64,000 nt of DNA, from the NCBI RefSeq assembly GCF_014850975.1, contig NZ_JACXST010000003.1, positions 1,612,001 to 1,676,000 of the forward strand. Reading direction: 5' to 3'. The notes under the pieces are model-generated. The model saw nothing but the letters and a program-made list of their open reading frames with translations. It was not told where the DNA came from and made no database searches. The translations under genes were made by a program, and so were the position numbers. This DNA comes from Methylomonas fluvii. GTDB taxonomy: Bacteria; Pseudomonadota; Gammaproteobacteria; Methylococcales; Methylomonadaceae. Below, piece by piece: positions 9,845 through 19,421 of this stretch (position 1 is the first letter of the stretch; each line of letters begins with the position of its first letter).

Positions 9845-10234
9845 ATGACTACAAAACCCAGCGCAGACCTCACCACTTTCGAAAACCCCAGGCCGGCGCG
9901 CGACTTTACGATTCGCATCGACATACCGGAATTTACCTGTTTGTGCCCGATGACAGGCCAGCCCGACTTTGCCAAATTGGTGCTGGAATATGTACCCAAT
10001 AAATTATGCGTGGAACTCAAGTCTTTGAAGCTGTATATGTGGACTTTCCGCGAACGTGGCGCGTTTCATGAGGCTGTCACCAACGAAATTTTGGATCATA
10101 TCGTCGCGACAATTTCGCCCAATTTCATGCGTCTGCGCGCCGAGTTCAATGTGCGCGGCGGCATTTACACCACGGTAATCGCCGAGCATCGCGATCCAAG
10201 CTGGCAAGCCCCTGAATTGGTCAATCTGCCGTAA
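9845..10234 (+). CDS. queF: NADPH-dependent 7-cyano-7-deazaguanine reductase QueF
   Basis: Reduces preQ0 to preQ1 in the queuosine tRNA-modification pathway. The 129 residues match the short, unimodular (YkvM-type) QueF. Catalytic Cys34 and Asp41 lie in [11 protein letters not shown], and the NADPH/substrate motif follows as [16 protein letters not shown] with the family His-Glu pair in [10 protein letters not shown]. It is followed after only 6 bp by the FlhB-like gene and probably shares its transcript, although the functions are unrelated. Confidence 0.95.
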   Translation: MTTKPSADLTTFENPRPARDFTIRIDIPEFTCLCPMTGQPDFAKLVLEYVPNKLCVELKSLKLYMWTFRERGAFHEAVTNEILDHIVATISPNFMRLRAEFNVRGGIYTTVIAEHRDPSWQAPELVNLP

Positions 10235-10240
10235 ATTAGC

Positions 10241-10525
10241 GTGAGCGGCAGAACTTTCTACAACAGCGATATTGCCGTCGCCCTGCAATACGACGGCAAA
10301 AATGCGCCGAAAGTCACCGCCAAAGGCGAAGGTTTTACCGCTCAGCAAATTCTGGCCATCGCCGAAAAACACGGCGTACCGCTGCAAAACGAACCGGAGC
10401 TGGCGCGAATTTTGGCGCAAGTCCCGCTCGGTGAGGAAATCCCCCAACAACTCTATATTGCTGTCGCCGAAGTCATCGCCTTTGCGTATTTCATCAGCGG
10501 CAAAACCCCCGATTCCGAATCATGA
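10241..10525 (+). CDS. Orphan FlhB/EscU C-terminal-like protein
   Basis: A 94-residue protein resembling only the cytoplasmic C-terminal export-switch domain of FlhB/YscU proteins: IAVALQYDGKNAPKV, then AEKHGVPL, LARILAQVPLGEEIP and a final AVAEVIAFAY. The hydrophobic N-terminal domain is absent, and at the place of the self-cleaving NPTH motif the sequence has NSDI, so autocleavage is not expected. Similar stand-alone FlhB-like proteins exist in flagellated bacteria and can replace the cleaved FlhB C-terminal fragment. The start is GTG at 10241, directly after queF. It overlaps psd by 4 bp. No other flagellar genes lie in this window. Confidence 0.85.
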   Translation: MSGRTFYNSDIAVALQYDGKNAPKVTAKGEGFTAQQILAIAEKHGVPLQNEPELARILAQVPLGEEIPQQLYIAVAEVIAFAYFISGKTPDSES

Positions 10526-11382
10526 ATTTAAAAGAAACTTTTACCGTGCTGCCGCAATACGCATTGCCGCATCACGCACTCTCCGGCGTGATGTCCAAAC
10601 TGACTCACTGCCAAAACAAAATCTGGAAGAACCTGTTTATCAAGTCCATCGTGCAGCTGTACGGGGTAAATATGCAGGAAGCCAAGTTTCAAGACCTGGA
10701 GCACTACGCCAGCTTCAATGATTTTTTTACCCGCGAATTAAAAGACGGCGCCAGACAGATTAACTCAGCCGCCGACGCCATAGCCTGTCCGGCAGACGGA
10801 GCGGTCAGCCAAGCCGGACCGATCAGCAACGGTCGAATTTTTCAAGCCAAGGGCCACGACTATAGCGCATTGGAATTGCTGGGCGGCGACGCCGAACGGG
10901 CACAGGCCTTTGAAAATGGCTCGTTCGCCACCATTTACTTATCGCCAAAGGATTATCACCGTCTGCATATGCCGCTAACCGGTACTTTGAAAGAAATGGT
11001 GCATATTCCCGGCCGGCTGTTTAGCGTGAATAACACTACCGTCGGCGCCGTGCCGAATCTGTTCTCCCGTAACGAACGCGTAGCCTGTATTTTTGACACG
11101 GCCGCCGGACCAATGGCTTTGATTCTGGTCGGCGCGATTTTCGTGTCCAGCGTCGAAACCGTCTGGCACGGTGTCGTAACGCCGCCAAGCTTCAGTAAGC
11201 CCAGAACTTGGCGTTACGATGACAATCCGCCGATTATTGAAAAAGGCGTGGAAATGGGTAGGTTCAATATGGGCTCGACGATTATCGTCCTGTTCGGTAA
11301 AGAAAAAATAGCTTGGAACGACGACGTCTCCAGCGGCAGAGCGGTACAACTGGGCGAGGCAATTGGCCGAACGCTAGCATAA
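10522..11382 (+). CDS. psd: Phosphatidylserine decarboxylase proenzyme
   Basis: Makes phosphatidylethanolamine from phosphatidylserine at the inner membrane. The 286-residue proenzyme matches the proteobacterial Psd length. The C-terminal self-cleavage site is present as MGST within NMGSTIIVLFG; cleavage at Gly-Ser would create the pyruvoyl prosthetic group. Other family marks are FNDFFTRELK near the N-terminus, CPADGAVSQAG, and YHRLHMPLTGTL. The ATG overlaps the stop of the FlhB-like gene (ATGA). Confidence 0.96.
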   Translation: MNLKETFTVLPQYALPHHALSGVMSKLTHCQNKIWKNLFIKSIVQLYGVNMQEAKFQDLEHYASFNDFFTRELKDGARQINSAADAIACPADGAVSQAGPISNGRIFQAKGHDYSALELLGGDAERAQAFENGSFATIYLSPKDYHRLHMPLTGTLKEMVHIPGRLFSVNNTTVGAVPNLFSRNERVACIFDTAAGPMALILVGAIFVSSVETVWHGVVTPPSFSKPRTWRYDDNPPIIEKGVEMGRFNMGSTIIVLFGKEKIAWNDDVSSGRAVQLGEAIGRTLA

Positions 11383-11490
11383 TCCGGGCAAATTGACAGC
11401 GTAATGTGATAAGCACTGCTAGTGTGGCATAATGCGCGCCTGTCCGCCCGGCCGGACCATTAAAACGACGATAACAATAAGAGGATTACC

Positions 11491-11841
11491 ATGAGTTTCT
11501 TGATTTCTGATGCGCTGGCCCAAACAGCGCCCTCCGCCGTACAACCCGGTTTTGAAGGCATGCTGTTCCCATTGGGTATTCTGATATTTTTCTATTTCCT
11601 GTTCATCCGCCCACAATCCAAGCGCACCAAGGAACAGAAACAAATGCTGGCTGCGTTGGGTAAAGGCGCCGAGGTGGTCACCACCGGCGGTATTTTGGGT
11701 AAAGTGGCCGAACTGGACGACAACTTCGTCAAACTGGAAGTATCCGATAACAGTTTTATTCAAGTGCAGCGCCATGCCATCGCCAACATGATGCCTAAAG
11801 GCACTTACAAAACCTTGAACAGCAAAAAAACCAAAGAATAA
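11491..11841 (+). CDS. yajC: Sec translocase accessory subunit YajC
   Basis: Small inner-membrane partner of SecDF in the Sec holotranslocon. The 116 residues have one membrane helix at about 27-46, followed by the signature IRPQSKRTKEQKQM and a cytoplasmic domain with GAEVVTTGGILGKV. SD AGAGGA lies six bases before the ATG. The upstream 108 bp contain an extended -10-like TGGCATAAT near 11425, so transcription may start here. In enterics yajC follows tgt; here it follows psd. Confidence 0.95.
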   Translation: MSFLISDALAQTAPSAVQPGFEGMLFPLGILIFFYFLFIRPQSKRTKEQKQMLAALGKGAEVVTTGGILGKVAELDDNFVKLEVSDNSFIQVQRHAIANMMPKGTYKTLNSKKTKE

Positions 11842-11916
11842 GTTTGCTTTAACCCTGCGATATACCCCGCTTTTATTCGCAACAGCCTGGCTGTCACTGC
11901 TTTTAATGGAATAACC

Positions 11917-13764
11917 ATGCAAAATCATTTCCCTGTCTGGAAAAATATCCTAGTAATTTTCGTGCTGTTAGTCGGTACGATTTACGCGTTGCCTAATCTT
12001 TATGGCAACGACCCGGCAGTGCAATTGGCTTCGTCTAGTCCGACGCCATTGCAGCAGTCTCAGGCTGACGCAGTCGCCGCCAGCATCAAAAACGCTGGTT
12101 TCACGTTGAAAAGCTTTGAATTTGCCGACGGCAAAATCCTGGCGCGATTCAATAACACCGACGAACAAATGAAAGCGGCAGACATATTGCGCGAACAAAT
12201 GTCTGGCAAAGCCACAGTCGCCTTGAATTTAGCGCCTGCCACCCCGGCTTGGCTACGCGCTTTCGGTGCAAACCCTATGCACCTGGGCTTAGACTTGCGC
12301 GGCGGGGTGCACTTCCTGCTGGAAGTTGACATGGACTCCGCACTGAAACAAGCCGAAGAACGCTACACCAACGATATTCGCTCGGCCTTCCGCGATGCAA
12401 AGGTTCGGTATCAATCCGTTTCTAAGGAAGCAGGCGGCATCAAAGTCGTGTTGCCTAACGAAGAATCCAGAGTGGCCGCCACAGAAGTACTCAATAAAGA
12501 CTTCCGCGGCCTGGATTTAGTGGAAAGCGGTCCGAATGAATTTACATTAAACATCCCCGAACGCAACCTGCGCGAAATCAAGAAATCCGCGCTGGGCCAA
12601 AACATTACCACGCTGCGCAACCGGGTCAACGAACTGGGTGTGGCCGAGCCTATCATTCAACAACAAGGCGATAGCCGCATTGTAGTGCAATTACCCGGCG
12701 TGCAAGACACCACCCGCGCAAAAGAATTGTTAGGCACCACCGCCACACTGGAATACCGTTTGGTGGACGTGGAGCATGATGTGCAATCGGCGTTGGGCGG
12801 TCACGAACCTATCGGCAGCCGCTTATATAAAGACAAAAACGGCGCACCAGTGCTGTTGAAACGCGCGGTTATCGTCACCGGCGACCAGATCACCGATGCG
12901 TCATCAGGCTTGGATCAAGACGGTTCGCCTGCCGTATTCATTACATTGGATGGCGTCGGCGCCAAGAAAATGGGCAAGATGACCCAGGAAAATATCGGCA
13001 AGCCGATGGCCGTGGTGTTCATCGAATACAAATCCGAAACCCGGGTCGTTAACGGCGAGAAAGTCCAACACAAGGAAAAAGTCGAAAAAGTCATCAGCGT
13101 CGCCACCATTCGCGACAGCTTCAGCAAACGCTTCCAAACCACCGGTCTGGATAGCCCAGAAGAAGCCCGCACCTTGGCCTTATTACTCAGAGCCGGCGCC
13201 TTAGCTGCTCCGGTTGAAATCGTCGAAGAACGCACGGTCGGCCCCAGCTTGGGTCAGGAAAATATCGATCAAGGCATGATGTCGATTACCGCCGGCTTCC
13301 TGCTGGTCGTGTTTTTCATGGTCGCTTATTACCGCGCTTTCGGCTTGATCGCCAACTTTGCTTTGTTATTCAACGTCGTGCTGCTGATCTCCATCATGTC
13401 CGTGTTGCAAGCCACTCTGACCTTGCCAGGCATGGCCGGTATCGTCTTGACAGTGGGTATGGCGGTGGACGCCAACGTATTGATCAACGAACGGATCCGC
13501 GAGGAACTGCGTAACGGCTTGAGCCGGCAGGCCAGCATATATGTCGGTTACGAGAAAGCGTTTGCGACTATTCTCGACTCCAACGTTACCCACTTCATCG
13601 TGGCAGTATTGTTGTTCGGCTTTGGCACAGGCCCGGTTAAGGGGTTCGCACTGGTCTTGATGATTGGGATTGCCACTTCGGTATTTACCGCGGTCACTGG
13701 CACCCGGATGTTGGTTAACTGGTTCTACGGCAACGACCATCGCAGCGATAAAATTTCCATCTAG
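11917..13764 (+). CDS. secD: Protein translocase subunit SecD
   Basis: Inner-membrane subunit that uses the proton motive force to help pull preproteins through SecYEG. The 615 residues give the full SecD layout: TM1 at about 10-28, a large periplasmic region with the P1 domain (LGLDLRGGVHFLLEVD at about 128-143), and five C-terminal helices starting near residue 455 with the SecD/F motif GMAVDANVLINERIREE. It is intact to its normal C-terminus, yet no secF follows: the next gene is ndk after 147 bp. YajC is 75 bp upstream. Confidence 0.96.
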   Translation: MQNHFPVWKNILVIFVLLVGTIYALPNLYGNDPAVQLASSSPTPLQQSQADAVAASIKNAGFTLKSFEFADGKILARFNNTDEQMKAADILREQMSGKATVALNLAPATPAWLRAFGANPMHLGLDLRGGVHFLLEVDMDSALKQAEERYTNDIRSAFRDAKVRYQSVSKEAGGIKVVLPNEESRVAATEVLNKDFRGLDLVESGPNEFTLNIPERNLREIKKSALGQNITTLRNRVNELGVAEPIIQQQGDSRIVVQLPGVQDTTRAKELLGTTATLEYRLVDVEHDVQSALGGHEPIGSRLYKDKNGAPVLLKRAVIVTGDQITDASSGLDQDGSPAVFITLDGVGAKKMGKMTQENIGKPMAVVFIEYKSETRVVNGEKVQHKEKVEKVISVATIRDSFSKRFQTTGLDSPEEARTLALLLRAGALAAPVEIVEERTVGPSLGQENIDQGMMSITAGFLLVVFFMVAYYRAFGLIANFALLFNVVLLISIMSVLQATLTLPGMAGIVLTVGMAVDANVLINERIREELRNGLSRQASIYVGYEKAFATILDSNVTHFIVAVLLFGFGTGPVKGFALVLMIGIATSVFTAVTGTRMLVNWFYGNDHRSDKISI

Positions 13765-13828
13765 CCAAAATTTGGTCTCGGCTCAGCACAAACCGGACCG
13801 CTTCAGCGGCTTCGGGAACACACTATAC

Positions 13829-13854
13829 GGCAGGGCGTTTTTCAACACCCTGCC
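13829..13854 (+). terminator. Possible hairpin terminator after secD
   Basis: GGCAGGG and CCCTGCC form a 7-bp stem around a 12-nt loop that contains a T run; inner GTT/AAC pairing can extend it. No T tract follows the stem, so termination would be weak. It overlaps the -35 region proposed for ndk. Confidence 0.35.
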
Positions 13855-13868
13855 TGACAAGCTATAAT
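13841..13868 (+). promoter_or_regulatory. Probable sigma-70 promoter of ndk
   Basis: A perfect -10 box TATAAT at 13863-13868 is preceded, 16 bp upstream, by TTCAAC (13841-13846), a moderate -35. The predicted start would lie about 35-40 bp before the ndk ATG. Confidence 0.6.
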
Positions 13869-13911
13869 GCGCAATTAATTTTTCAATCAACATCCTCACT
13901 GGAGTTACACA

Positions 13912-14343
13912 ATGGCAATCGAACGTACTTTCTCAATCATCAAGCCTGATGCAGTCGCTAAAAATGTGATTGGGGAAATTGTTAGCCGCTTCGAAAAAAA
14001 CGGCCTGCGCATCGTCGCATCCAAAATGCTGCAACTGACCCAAGAGCAAGCCGAAGGCTTTTATGCCGAGCATAAAGAACGTGGCTTTTTCAAAGACTTG
14101 GTTAGCTTTATGACTTCCGGCCCTGTCGTTGTCCAAGTATTGGAAGGCGAAAACGCGGTTCTGAAAAACCGTGAACTGATGGGCGCCACCAATCCTAAAG
14201 AAGCGGCGGCCGGCACCATTCGCGCCGACTTCGCAGTCAGCATCGACGAAAACGCCGTCCACGGTTCCGATGCGCCAGAATCTGCCGCGAGAGAAATCGC
14301 TTACTTCTTCTCTGCTAATGAACTCTGCGACCGTATCCGCTAA
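13912..14343 (+). CDS. ndk: Nucleoside diphosphate kinase
   Basis: Transfers the terminal phosphate of ATP to other NDPs through a phospho-histidine. At 143 residues it is full length; the active-site His lies in [12 protein letters not shown] near residue 117, and the N-terminus [12 protein letters not shown] is typical. SD GGAG sits eight bases before the ATG. Its 3' end overlaps rlmN by 26 bp. Confidence 0.98.
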   Translation: MAIERTFSIIKPDAVAKNVIGEIVSRFEKNGLRIVASKMLQLTQEQAEGFYAEHKERGFFKDLVSFMTSGPVVVQVLEGENAVLKNRELMGATNPKEAAAGTIRADFAVSIDENAVHGSDAPESAAREIAYFFSANELCDRIR

Positions 14344-15430
14344 GCCGGCATTGATTAATCTGCTGGATTTCGACAGAAAAGGCTTGCAAGCCTTTTTTGT
14401 CGAGCTCGGCGAAAAGCCGTTTCGCGCCACCCAGGTGTTGAAATGGATTTATCAGGAAGGCATCTCGGATTTTGACGAGATGACCAACCTGAGCAAATCG
14501 CTACGCAGTCATTTAAAAGAACACTGCCAGATCAAAGTCCCGGAAATCGTCGCCGAACAATTGGCGTCCGACGGCACTTGTAAATGGGCCGTGCAGATGC
14601 ACTGCGGCAATCGGGTGGAGACCGTTTACATCCCGGAAGAACGCCGCGCTACGCTATGCGTGTCCTCGCAAGTGGGCTGCGCCCTAGCCTGCACCTTTTG
14701 CTCGACCGCCAAACAAGGCTTCAACCGCAACCTCTCCACCGCCGAAATCATCGGCCAGCTCTATCTGGCTCAGCAACGCCTGGGACCGGAACGCCGCATC
14801 ACCAATGTAGTGATGATGGGCATGGGCGAGCCGCTGCTGAACTTCGACAACGTCGTGGCAGCCATGAATTTAATGATGGATGACTTTTGTTACGGCCTGT
14901 CCAAACGCCGCGTCACCATCAGCACCTCGGGTATCGTCCCGGCAATGAAGCGCCTGAACGAAGTCTGCGACGTCAGCGTCGCCGTTTCCTTGCACGCCCC
15001 GCATGACGCATTACGCGACCAATTGGTGCCGATCAACGTCAAATACCCGCTAAAAGAGTTGATGGAAGCCTGCCGCGAATACGCCAAAACCGGTCCACGC
15101 AAGCACATCACCTTTGAATACGTGATGCTGGATGGCATCAACGATAGCCCGGAAGACGCCCGCACCTTAGTCAAGCTATTGAAAACCGTGCCGTCCAAAC
15201 TGAATTTGATTCCGTTCAATCCGTTTCCGCAATCACATTACCGTTGCTCCAGTAACGCCGCCATCCTGAAATTTCGGGATATTCTGCATAATGCCGGCAT
15301 CGTCACGACCGTCCGCAAGACCCGCGGTGAAGACATCGATGCAGCCTGTGGGCAATTGGTCGGTCAAGTACAGGATAAAAGCCGCAGACATTTAAAATTG
15401 CAAGCACAAGGACTCTCGCATGGCCAATAG
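14318..15430 (+). CDS. rlmN: Dual-specificity rRNA/tRNA adenine-C2 methyltransferase RlmN
   Basis: Radical-SAM enzyme that methylates C2 of A2503 in 23S rRNA and A37 of some tRNAs. The frame opens at 14270 inside ndk; I choose the ATG at 14318, giving 370 residues starting [18 protein letters not shown], close to family length. The 4Fe-4S motif CxxxCxxC is in [15 protein letters not shown] (about residues 120-135), with MGMGEPLLN for SAM binding and the C-terminal catalytic Cys in IDAACGQL. It overlaps both ndk (26 bp) and pilW (11 bp), consistent with one operon. Confidence 0.96.
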   Translation: MNSATVSAKPALINLLDFDRKGLQAFFVELGEKPFRATQVLKWIYQEGISDFDEMTNLSKSLRSHLKEHCQIKVPEIVAEQLASDGTCKWAVQMHCGNRVETVYIPEERRATLCVSSQVGCALACTFCSTAKQGFNRNLSTAEIIGQLYLAQQRLGPERRITNVVMMGMGEPLLNFDNVVAAMNLMMDDFCYGLSKRRVTISTSGIVPAMKRLNEVCDVSVAVSLHAPHDALRDQLVPINVKYPLKELMEACREYAKTGPRKHITFEYVMLDGINDSPEDARTLVKLLKTVPSKLNLIPFNPFPQSHYRCSSNAAILKFRDILHNAGIVTTVRKTRGEDIDAACGQLVGQVQDKSRRHLKLQAQGLSHGQ

Positions 15431-16181
15431 GCGGGCTGCTCGCGGATTAGTGCTGATGAGCTTATTGCTAGGCGCTTGCGGCCTGCTACCGGACACCCGC
15501 GAGACGATGAGTAATGCCGAAAAAGCCAAGCTCAATCTACAAATGGGCGCGCGTTATCTGGATATGGGCATGCTCGACATCGCCAAGGAAAAGCTGGAAA
15601 CTGCCGTGCGGTTGGATTCCAGCAACCCGGAAACCCATAACGCCCTGGCGGTCTTTTACGAGCGCATCAAACAAACCGAAGCAGCCAGCGACAGCTATCA
15701 AACCGCGCTGAATAAGGATTCGGATAATTTCAGCATCAAGAATAACTACGGCCGCTTCTTGTGCGAGCAAGGCAAATTCGACAAAGGCATCGCGCTGCTC
15801 CAAGACTCGATGGCATCGCCAATGAACAACCGACCTTGGTTTGCATTAACCAATCTGGGCGTTTGTTACGTTAAGCAGAACGACATGCAGCGCGCCGAAG
15901 AGTATTTTCGCCAGGCCTTACAATCTCAGCCCGATTACTCACCTGCCTTACAGGAAATGCAACGTATCAGTTATCAGAATGGCCAGTTCATGTCGGCCAG
16001 GGCGTTTCTGGAACGCTACCTGGGTGTCGCCAAACATACCCCTGAAACGCTGTGGATAGCCTTTCAAACCGAACGGGCGCTGGGTAACAGTAAAATATCC
16101 GAAGAATACCGCGAGCAATTGATTAGCTCATTTCCTGCTTCCAAAGAAGCACAACAAGTCAAAACCGCGATCAGCAAATAA
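15420..16181 (+). CDS. pilW: Type IV pilus biogenesis/stability lipoprotein PilW (PilF)
   Basis: Outer-membrane pilotin that helps the PilQ secretin localise and oligomerise. The 253 residues begin with a lipoprotein signal ending in lipobox LLGAC (Cys20), followed by a superhelix of TPR repeats (about 38-240; [56 protein letters not shown]). Its place between rlmN and hisS is the usual gammaproteobacterial one, although rodZ and ispG, often found between pilW and hisS, are missing here. Confidence 0.93.
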   Translation: MANRRAARGLVLMSLLLGACGLLPDTRETMSNAEKAKLNLQMGARYLDMGMLDIAKEKLETAVRLDSSNPETHNALAVFYERIKQTEAASDSYQTALNKDSDNFSIKNNYGRFLCEQGKFDKGIALLQDSMASPMNNRPWFALTNLGVCYVKQNDMQRAEEYFRQALQSQPDYSPALQEMQRISYQNGQFMSARAFLERYLGVAKHTPETLWIAFQTERALGNSKISEEYREQLISSFPASKEAQQVKTAISK

Positions 16182-16200
16182 TCCGGCAACAAACAAGATC

Positions 16201-17487
16201 ATGGCAAAACAACAACAGGCTATCCAAGCCATCCGCGGCATGCACGACATTCTTCCTGAGCAATCGCCCTATTGGCAATGGCTGGAAGGCCAGGCTAGAC
16301 AAGTGCTGGGTGCCTACGGCTATCAGGAAATCAGGCTGCCCATCGTCGAAAAAACCGAACTTTTCAAACGCTCGATCGGCGAAGTGACTGACATCGTCGA
16401 AAAAGAAATGTATACCTTCGACGACCGCAACGGCGATTCGTTAACCCTCCGCCCCGAAGGCACCGCCGGCTGTCTACGCGCCTGCCTGGAGCACGGTTTA
16501 TTGCATAACCAAAGCCATCGTTTGTGGTACTACGGCCCCATGTTCCGCCACGAACGCCCGCAGAAAGGCCGTTACCGGCAGTTCTACCAGCTGGGCGTGG
16601 AAACCTACGGCATGCCCGGCCCGGACATCGACGCGGAAATCATCGCGCTGACCGACCGACTCTGGAAGCAACTGGGCATCCGCGACAAAGTCGAGCTGCA
16701 AATCAACTCCTTGGGTACCAGCGAAGAACGTCTGGCCTATCGCGGCAAACTGGTCGAGTATTTCCAACAACATCTGGCGGTTTTGGACGAAGACAGCTTG
16801 CGCCGTCTGGAAACCAATCCGTTACGGATCCTGGACAGTAAAAATCCGGATATGCAGGCCATGCTGCAGCAGGCTCCGGTGTTGCTTGAGCACCTAGGCG
16901 AAGAAAGCCTGGCACATTTCAATAGCCTAAAAGCTACGTTGGACGATCTGGGCATTACCTACCAACTAAATACCCGCTTGGTGCGCGGCCTGGACTATTA
17001 CGGCAAGACCGTATTCGAATGGGTCACCGAACACTTGGGTTCGCAAGGCACTATCTGCGCCGGCGGCCGCTACGATGGATTGATCGAACAACTGGGCGGC
17101 AAGGCTAATCACGCCATCGGCTTTGCGATGGGCATGGAGCGTATCCTGGCTCTATTGGAGTTGCTGGATCACGTCCCGGTTGCCACCAGCACCGACGTCT
17201 ACATGATACGCGTCGGCACAAATGCCGAAGCCGCCGGCATGCGCCTGGCCGAACGCATCCGCGATGCGCTTCCAGGCTTGAAGTTACAAGTCAATTGCGG
17301 CGGCGGCAGCTTCAAAAGCCAGTTTAAAAAAGCCGATAAATCCGGCGCCGAGTACGCCATCATTATCGGCGACGACGAAGCCCAACGCGGCGAAGTGGCC
17401 TTGAAACCCTTGCGCATCGACGCAGAACAAAGTACGCACAATCACGACCAACTCCTGCAAACCCTGCAAGACTGTTGCAGCCAATAA
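16201..17487 (+). CDS. hisS: Histidine--tRNA ligase
   Basis: Class II aminoacyl-tRNA synthetase charging tRNA-His. The 428 residues show motif 2 with RPEGTAG, the histidine-specific [15 protein letters not shown] loop (HisA motif), motif 3 [10 protein letters not shown], and a C-terminal anticodon-binding domain from about residue 330. The start [19 protein letters not shown] matches family N-termini. Only 19 bp separate it from pilW. Confidence 0.98.
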   Translation: MAKQQQAIQAIRGMHDILPEQSPYWQWLEGQARQVLGAYGYQEIRLPIVEKTELFKRSIGEVTDIVEKEMYTFDDRNGDSLTLRPEGTAGCLRACLEHGLLHNQSHRLWYYGPMFRHERPQKGRYRQFYQLGVETYGMPGPDIDAEIIALTDRLWKQLGIRDKVELQINSLGTSEERLAYRGKLVEYFQQHLAVLDEDSLRRLETNPLRILDSKNPDMQAMLQQAPVLLEHLGEESLAHFNSLKATLDDLGITYQLNTRLVRGLDYYGKTVFEWVTEHLGSQGTICAGGRYDGLIEQLGGKANHAIGFAMGMERILALLELLDHVPVATSTDVYMIRVGTNAEAAGMRLAERIRDALPGLKLQVNCGGGSFKSQFKKADKSGAEYAIIIGDDEAQRGEVALKPLRIDAEQSTHNHDQLLQTLQDCCSQ

Positions 17488-17520
17488 TCCCTTGTAACCT
17501 GATAATAGAAGAGAACTACC

Positions 17521-18177
17521 GTGGCAATTTACGATACCGAAGAAGAACAACTGGAACAGTTGAAAAAATGGTGGGAAGCCAATCAGACTTCATTGATCGC
17601 CGGTGTTGTCACCGCAATAGTATTGGTGAGCGGCTGGAATCTTTGGCAAAACCACCAACTGGACAAACGCAATCAAGCCTCGCAAATGTACCAACAATTA
17701 TTGGACAGCGCGGCCAAGGACAATGGCGAATCCACCGAAAAACTGGCGGAACGCTTGCCTATCGAATTTCCCGGCACCGCTTACGCCCACTATGCCGGCC
17801 TGCAACTAGCCAAAAGTAAAGTGCAAAAAGGCGATCTGGAAGGCGCTAAAGCCATTCTGGAAAAATCGATCAAAGAAGCCGACAGCGATGAATTAAGACA
17901 TGTGGCCCGTCTGCGCCTGATTCAGTTAATGCTGGCTACCGGCCAATACGAACAAGGTTTGCAATTGATCGCTGCGGTCGATCCGGCCAAATCGGAAGGC
18001 TTTTCCGCCAGTTACGACGAATTGCAGGGCGATCTGTACGTGGCGCTGGACCGCTTGGACGAAGCCCGTAGCGCTTACCAAAGCGCCATCAGAACCGGTC
18101 AAGCCACCCCGCTGACGCAGTTCAAGCTGGACGACGTCGCAACGCCTAGCAACGCTGCCCCTGCGCCCGCCAATTAA
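17521..18177 (+). CDS. yfgM: Ancillary SecYEG translocon subunit YfgM
   Basis: Membrane-anchored TPR protein that partners PpiD at the Sec translocon. The 218 residues start MAIYDTEEEQLEQLKKWWE, then one membrane helix at about 24-43 and a periplasmic TPR region ending in a Pro/Ala tail. The start codon is GTG with AGAGAA upstream. Between hisS and bamB, its normal place. Confidence 0.93.
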   Translation: MAIYDTEEEQLEQLKKWWEANQTSLIAGVVTAIVLVSGWNLWQNHQLDKRNQASQMYQQLLDSAAKDNGESTEKLAERLPIEFPGTAYAHYAGLQLAKSKVQKGDLEGAKAILEKSIKEADSDELRHVARLRLIQLMLATGQYEQGLQLIAAVDPAKSEGFSASYDELQGDLYVALDRLDEARSAYQSAIRTGQATPLTQFKLDDVATPSNAAPAPAN

Positions 18178-18205
18178 GCTCACGCCAACGGATACACGCT
18201 TTAGC

Positions 18206-19417
18206 ATGTCAATCAGGAATTTCAGATACCGCTCAGTTCTCCCGCTGCTTGCCTGCCTGCCGATGCTGGCCGGCTGCGCGGGATTGGATGCCGGACGCGA
18301 TTTTATCTCGGGCTTAACGGAATATATCACCGGTGACGACGACAACGCCGATCCACCGGCTGCCTTGCAGGAATATACCCCGGAAGTGCAAGTCGAGGTG
18401 CTGTGGAAAGAATCCGTCGGTAATGGCGCGGACGAAAAATACCTGAAACTGATACCCGCAGTTGCCGAAGGCACCGTGTATGTTGCCGACAACAAAGGCC
18501 ATTTACAGGCGCGTGGCGCCGGTAACGGTAGTCTGACCTGGGAAAACAACACCGATTACAGCTTTTCAGCGGGTCCCGGACTCGGTGTACACACGGTGGT
18601 GATGGGTACCAGCACCGGCGAAGTTATAGGTTTTGACAAAGCCAACGGTGAACAACGCTGGAAAATCGACGTGCCCAGCGAAGTATTGGCCGCCCCTGTG
18701 GTGAGTCGCGGCATCGTCATCGTCCGTACTACCGACGGCAAAATCATCGGCCTAAAAGAAGAGAATGGCGCGCAACTCTGGACCTTTGAGCACAACGTGC
18801 CGGCCTTGAGTATCCGCGGCACCGGTGCACCCATCATCATTGACGACAATGTGATTGCCGGCTCGGCTAATGGCAAGCTGGAAGCCCTGCAATTGAAAGA
18901 TGGCAAATCCATCTGGGAAGCTACCATCGCAATACCCAGCGGTCGGTCCGAAGTCGAACGCTTGGTCGATCTGGATGTCGATCCGGTCGCGGCGCGCGGC
19001 GCTATTTATATTGCCGGCTTCACCGGCGGCACGTCTTCGGTATCCGAAGTGGACGGCGACGTGCTGTGGCGCAACGAAGCGGTGTCGTCCTACACCGGTC
19101 TGAGTCTGGATTATCGCTACCTTTATGTCAGCGATACCCAAAGCGAGGTCTGGCAACTGGATCAACGCAGCGGTGCCTCGCTGTGGAAACAAAAAGACTT
19201 ACACAACCGCCAATTGACGGCGGCGGTGGTTTATCAAAATTATGTGGTGGCCGGCGATTTCGAAGGCTATGTACATTGGCTGTCCAATAGCGACGGCCGC
19301 CAATTGGGCCGGATTCAGGTCAGTAAAGCGGCGATAGAAGCCAAGCCGGTAGTCGTGGACGACACTGTTTTCATTTACGCCAAAGACGGCACCTTGGCCG
19401 CTTTGAGAGCAAAATAA
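18206..19417 (+). CDS. bamB: Outer membrane assembly lipoprotein BamB
   Basis: Beta-propeller lipoprotein of the BAM complex that folds outer-membrane proteins. The 403 residues carry a lipoprotein signal with lipobox LAGC (Cys24) and eight-bladed PQQ-like repeats with typical blade ends ([43 protein letters not shown]). It is 28 bp downstream of yfgM and 4 bp upstream of der. Confidence 0.96.
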   Translation: MSIRNFRYRSVLPLLACLPMLAGCAGLDAGRDFISGLTEYITGDDDNADPPAALQEYTPEVQVEVLWKESVGNGADEKYLKLIPAVAEGTVYVADNKGHLQARGAGNGSLTWENNTDYSFSAGPGLGVHTVVMGTSTGEVIGFDKANGEQRWKIDVPSEVLAAPVVSRGIVIVRTTDGKIIGLKEENGAQLWTFEHNVPALSIRGTGAPIIIDDNVIAGSANGKLEALQLKDGKSIWEATIAIPSGRSEVERLVDLDVDPVAARGAIYIAGFTGGTSSVSEVDGDVLWRNEAVSSYTGLSLDYRYLYVSDTQSEVWQLDQRSGASLWKQKDLHNRQLTAAVVYQNYVVAGDFEGYVHWLSNSDGRQLGRIQVSKAAIEAKPVVVDDTVFIYAKDGTLAALRAK

Positions 19418-19421
19418 ATTC

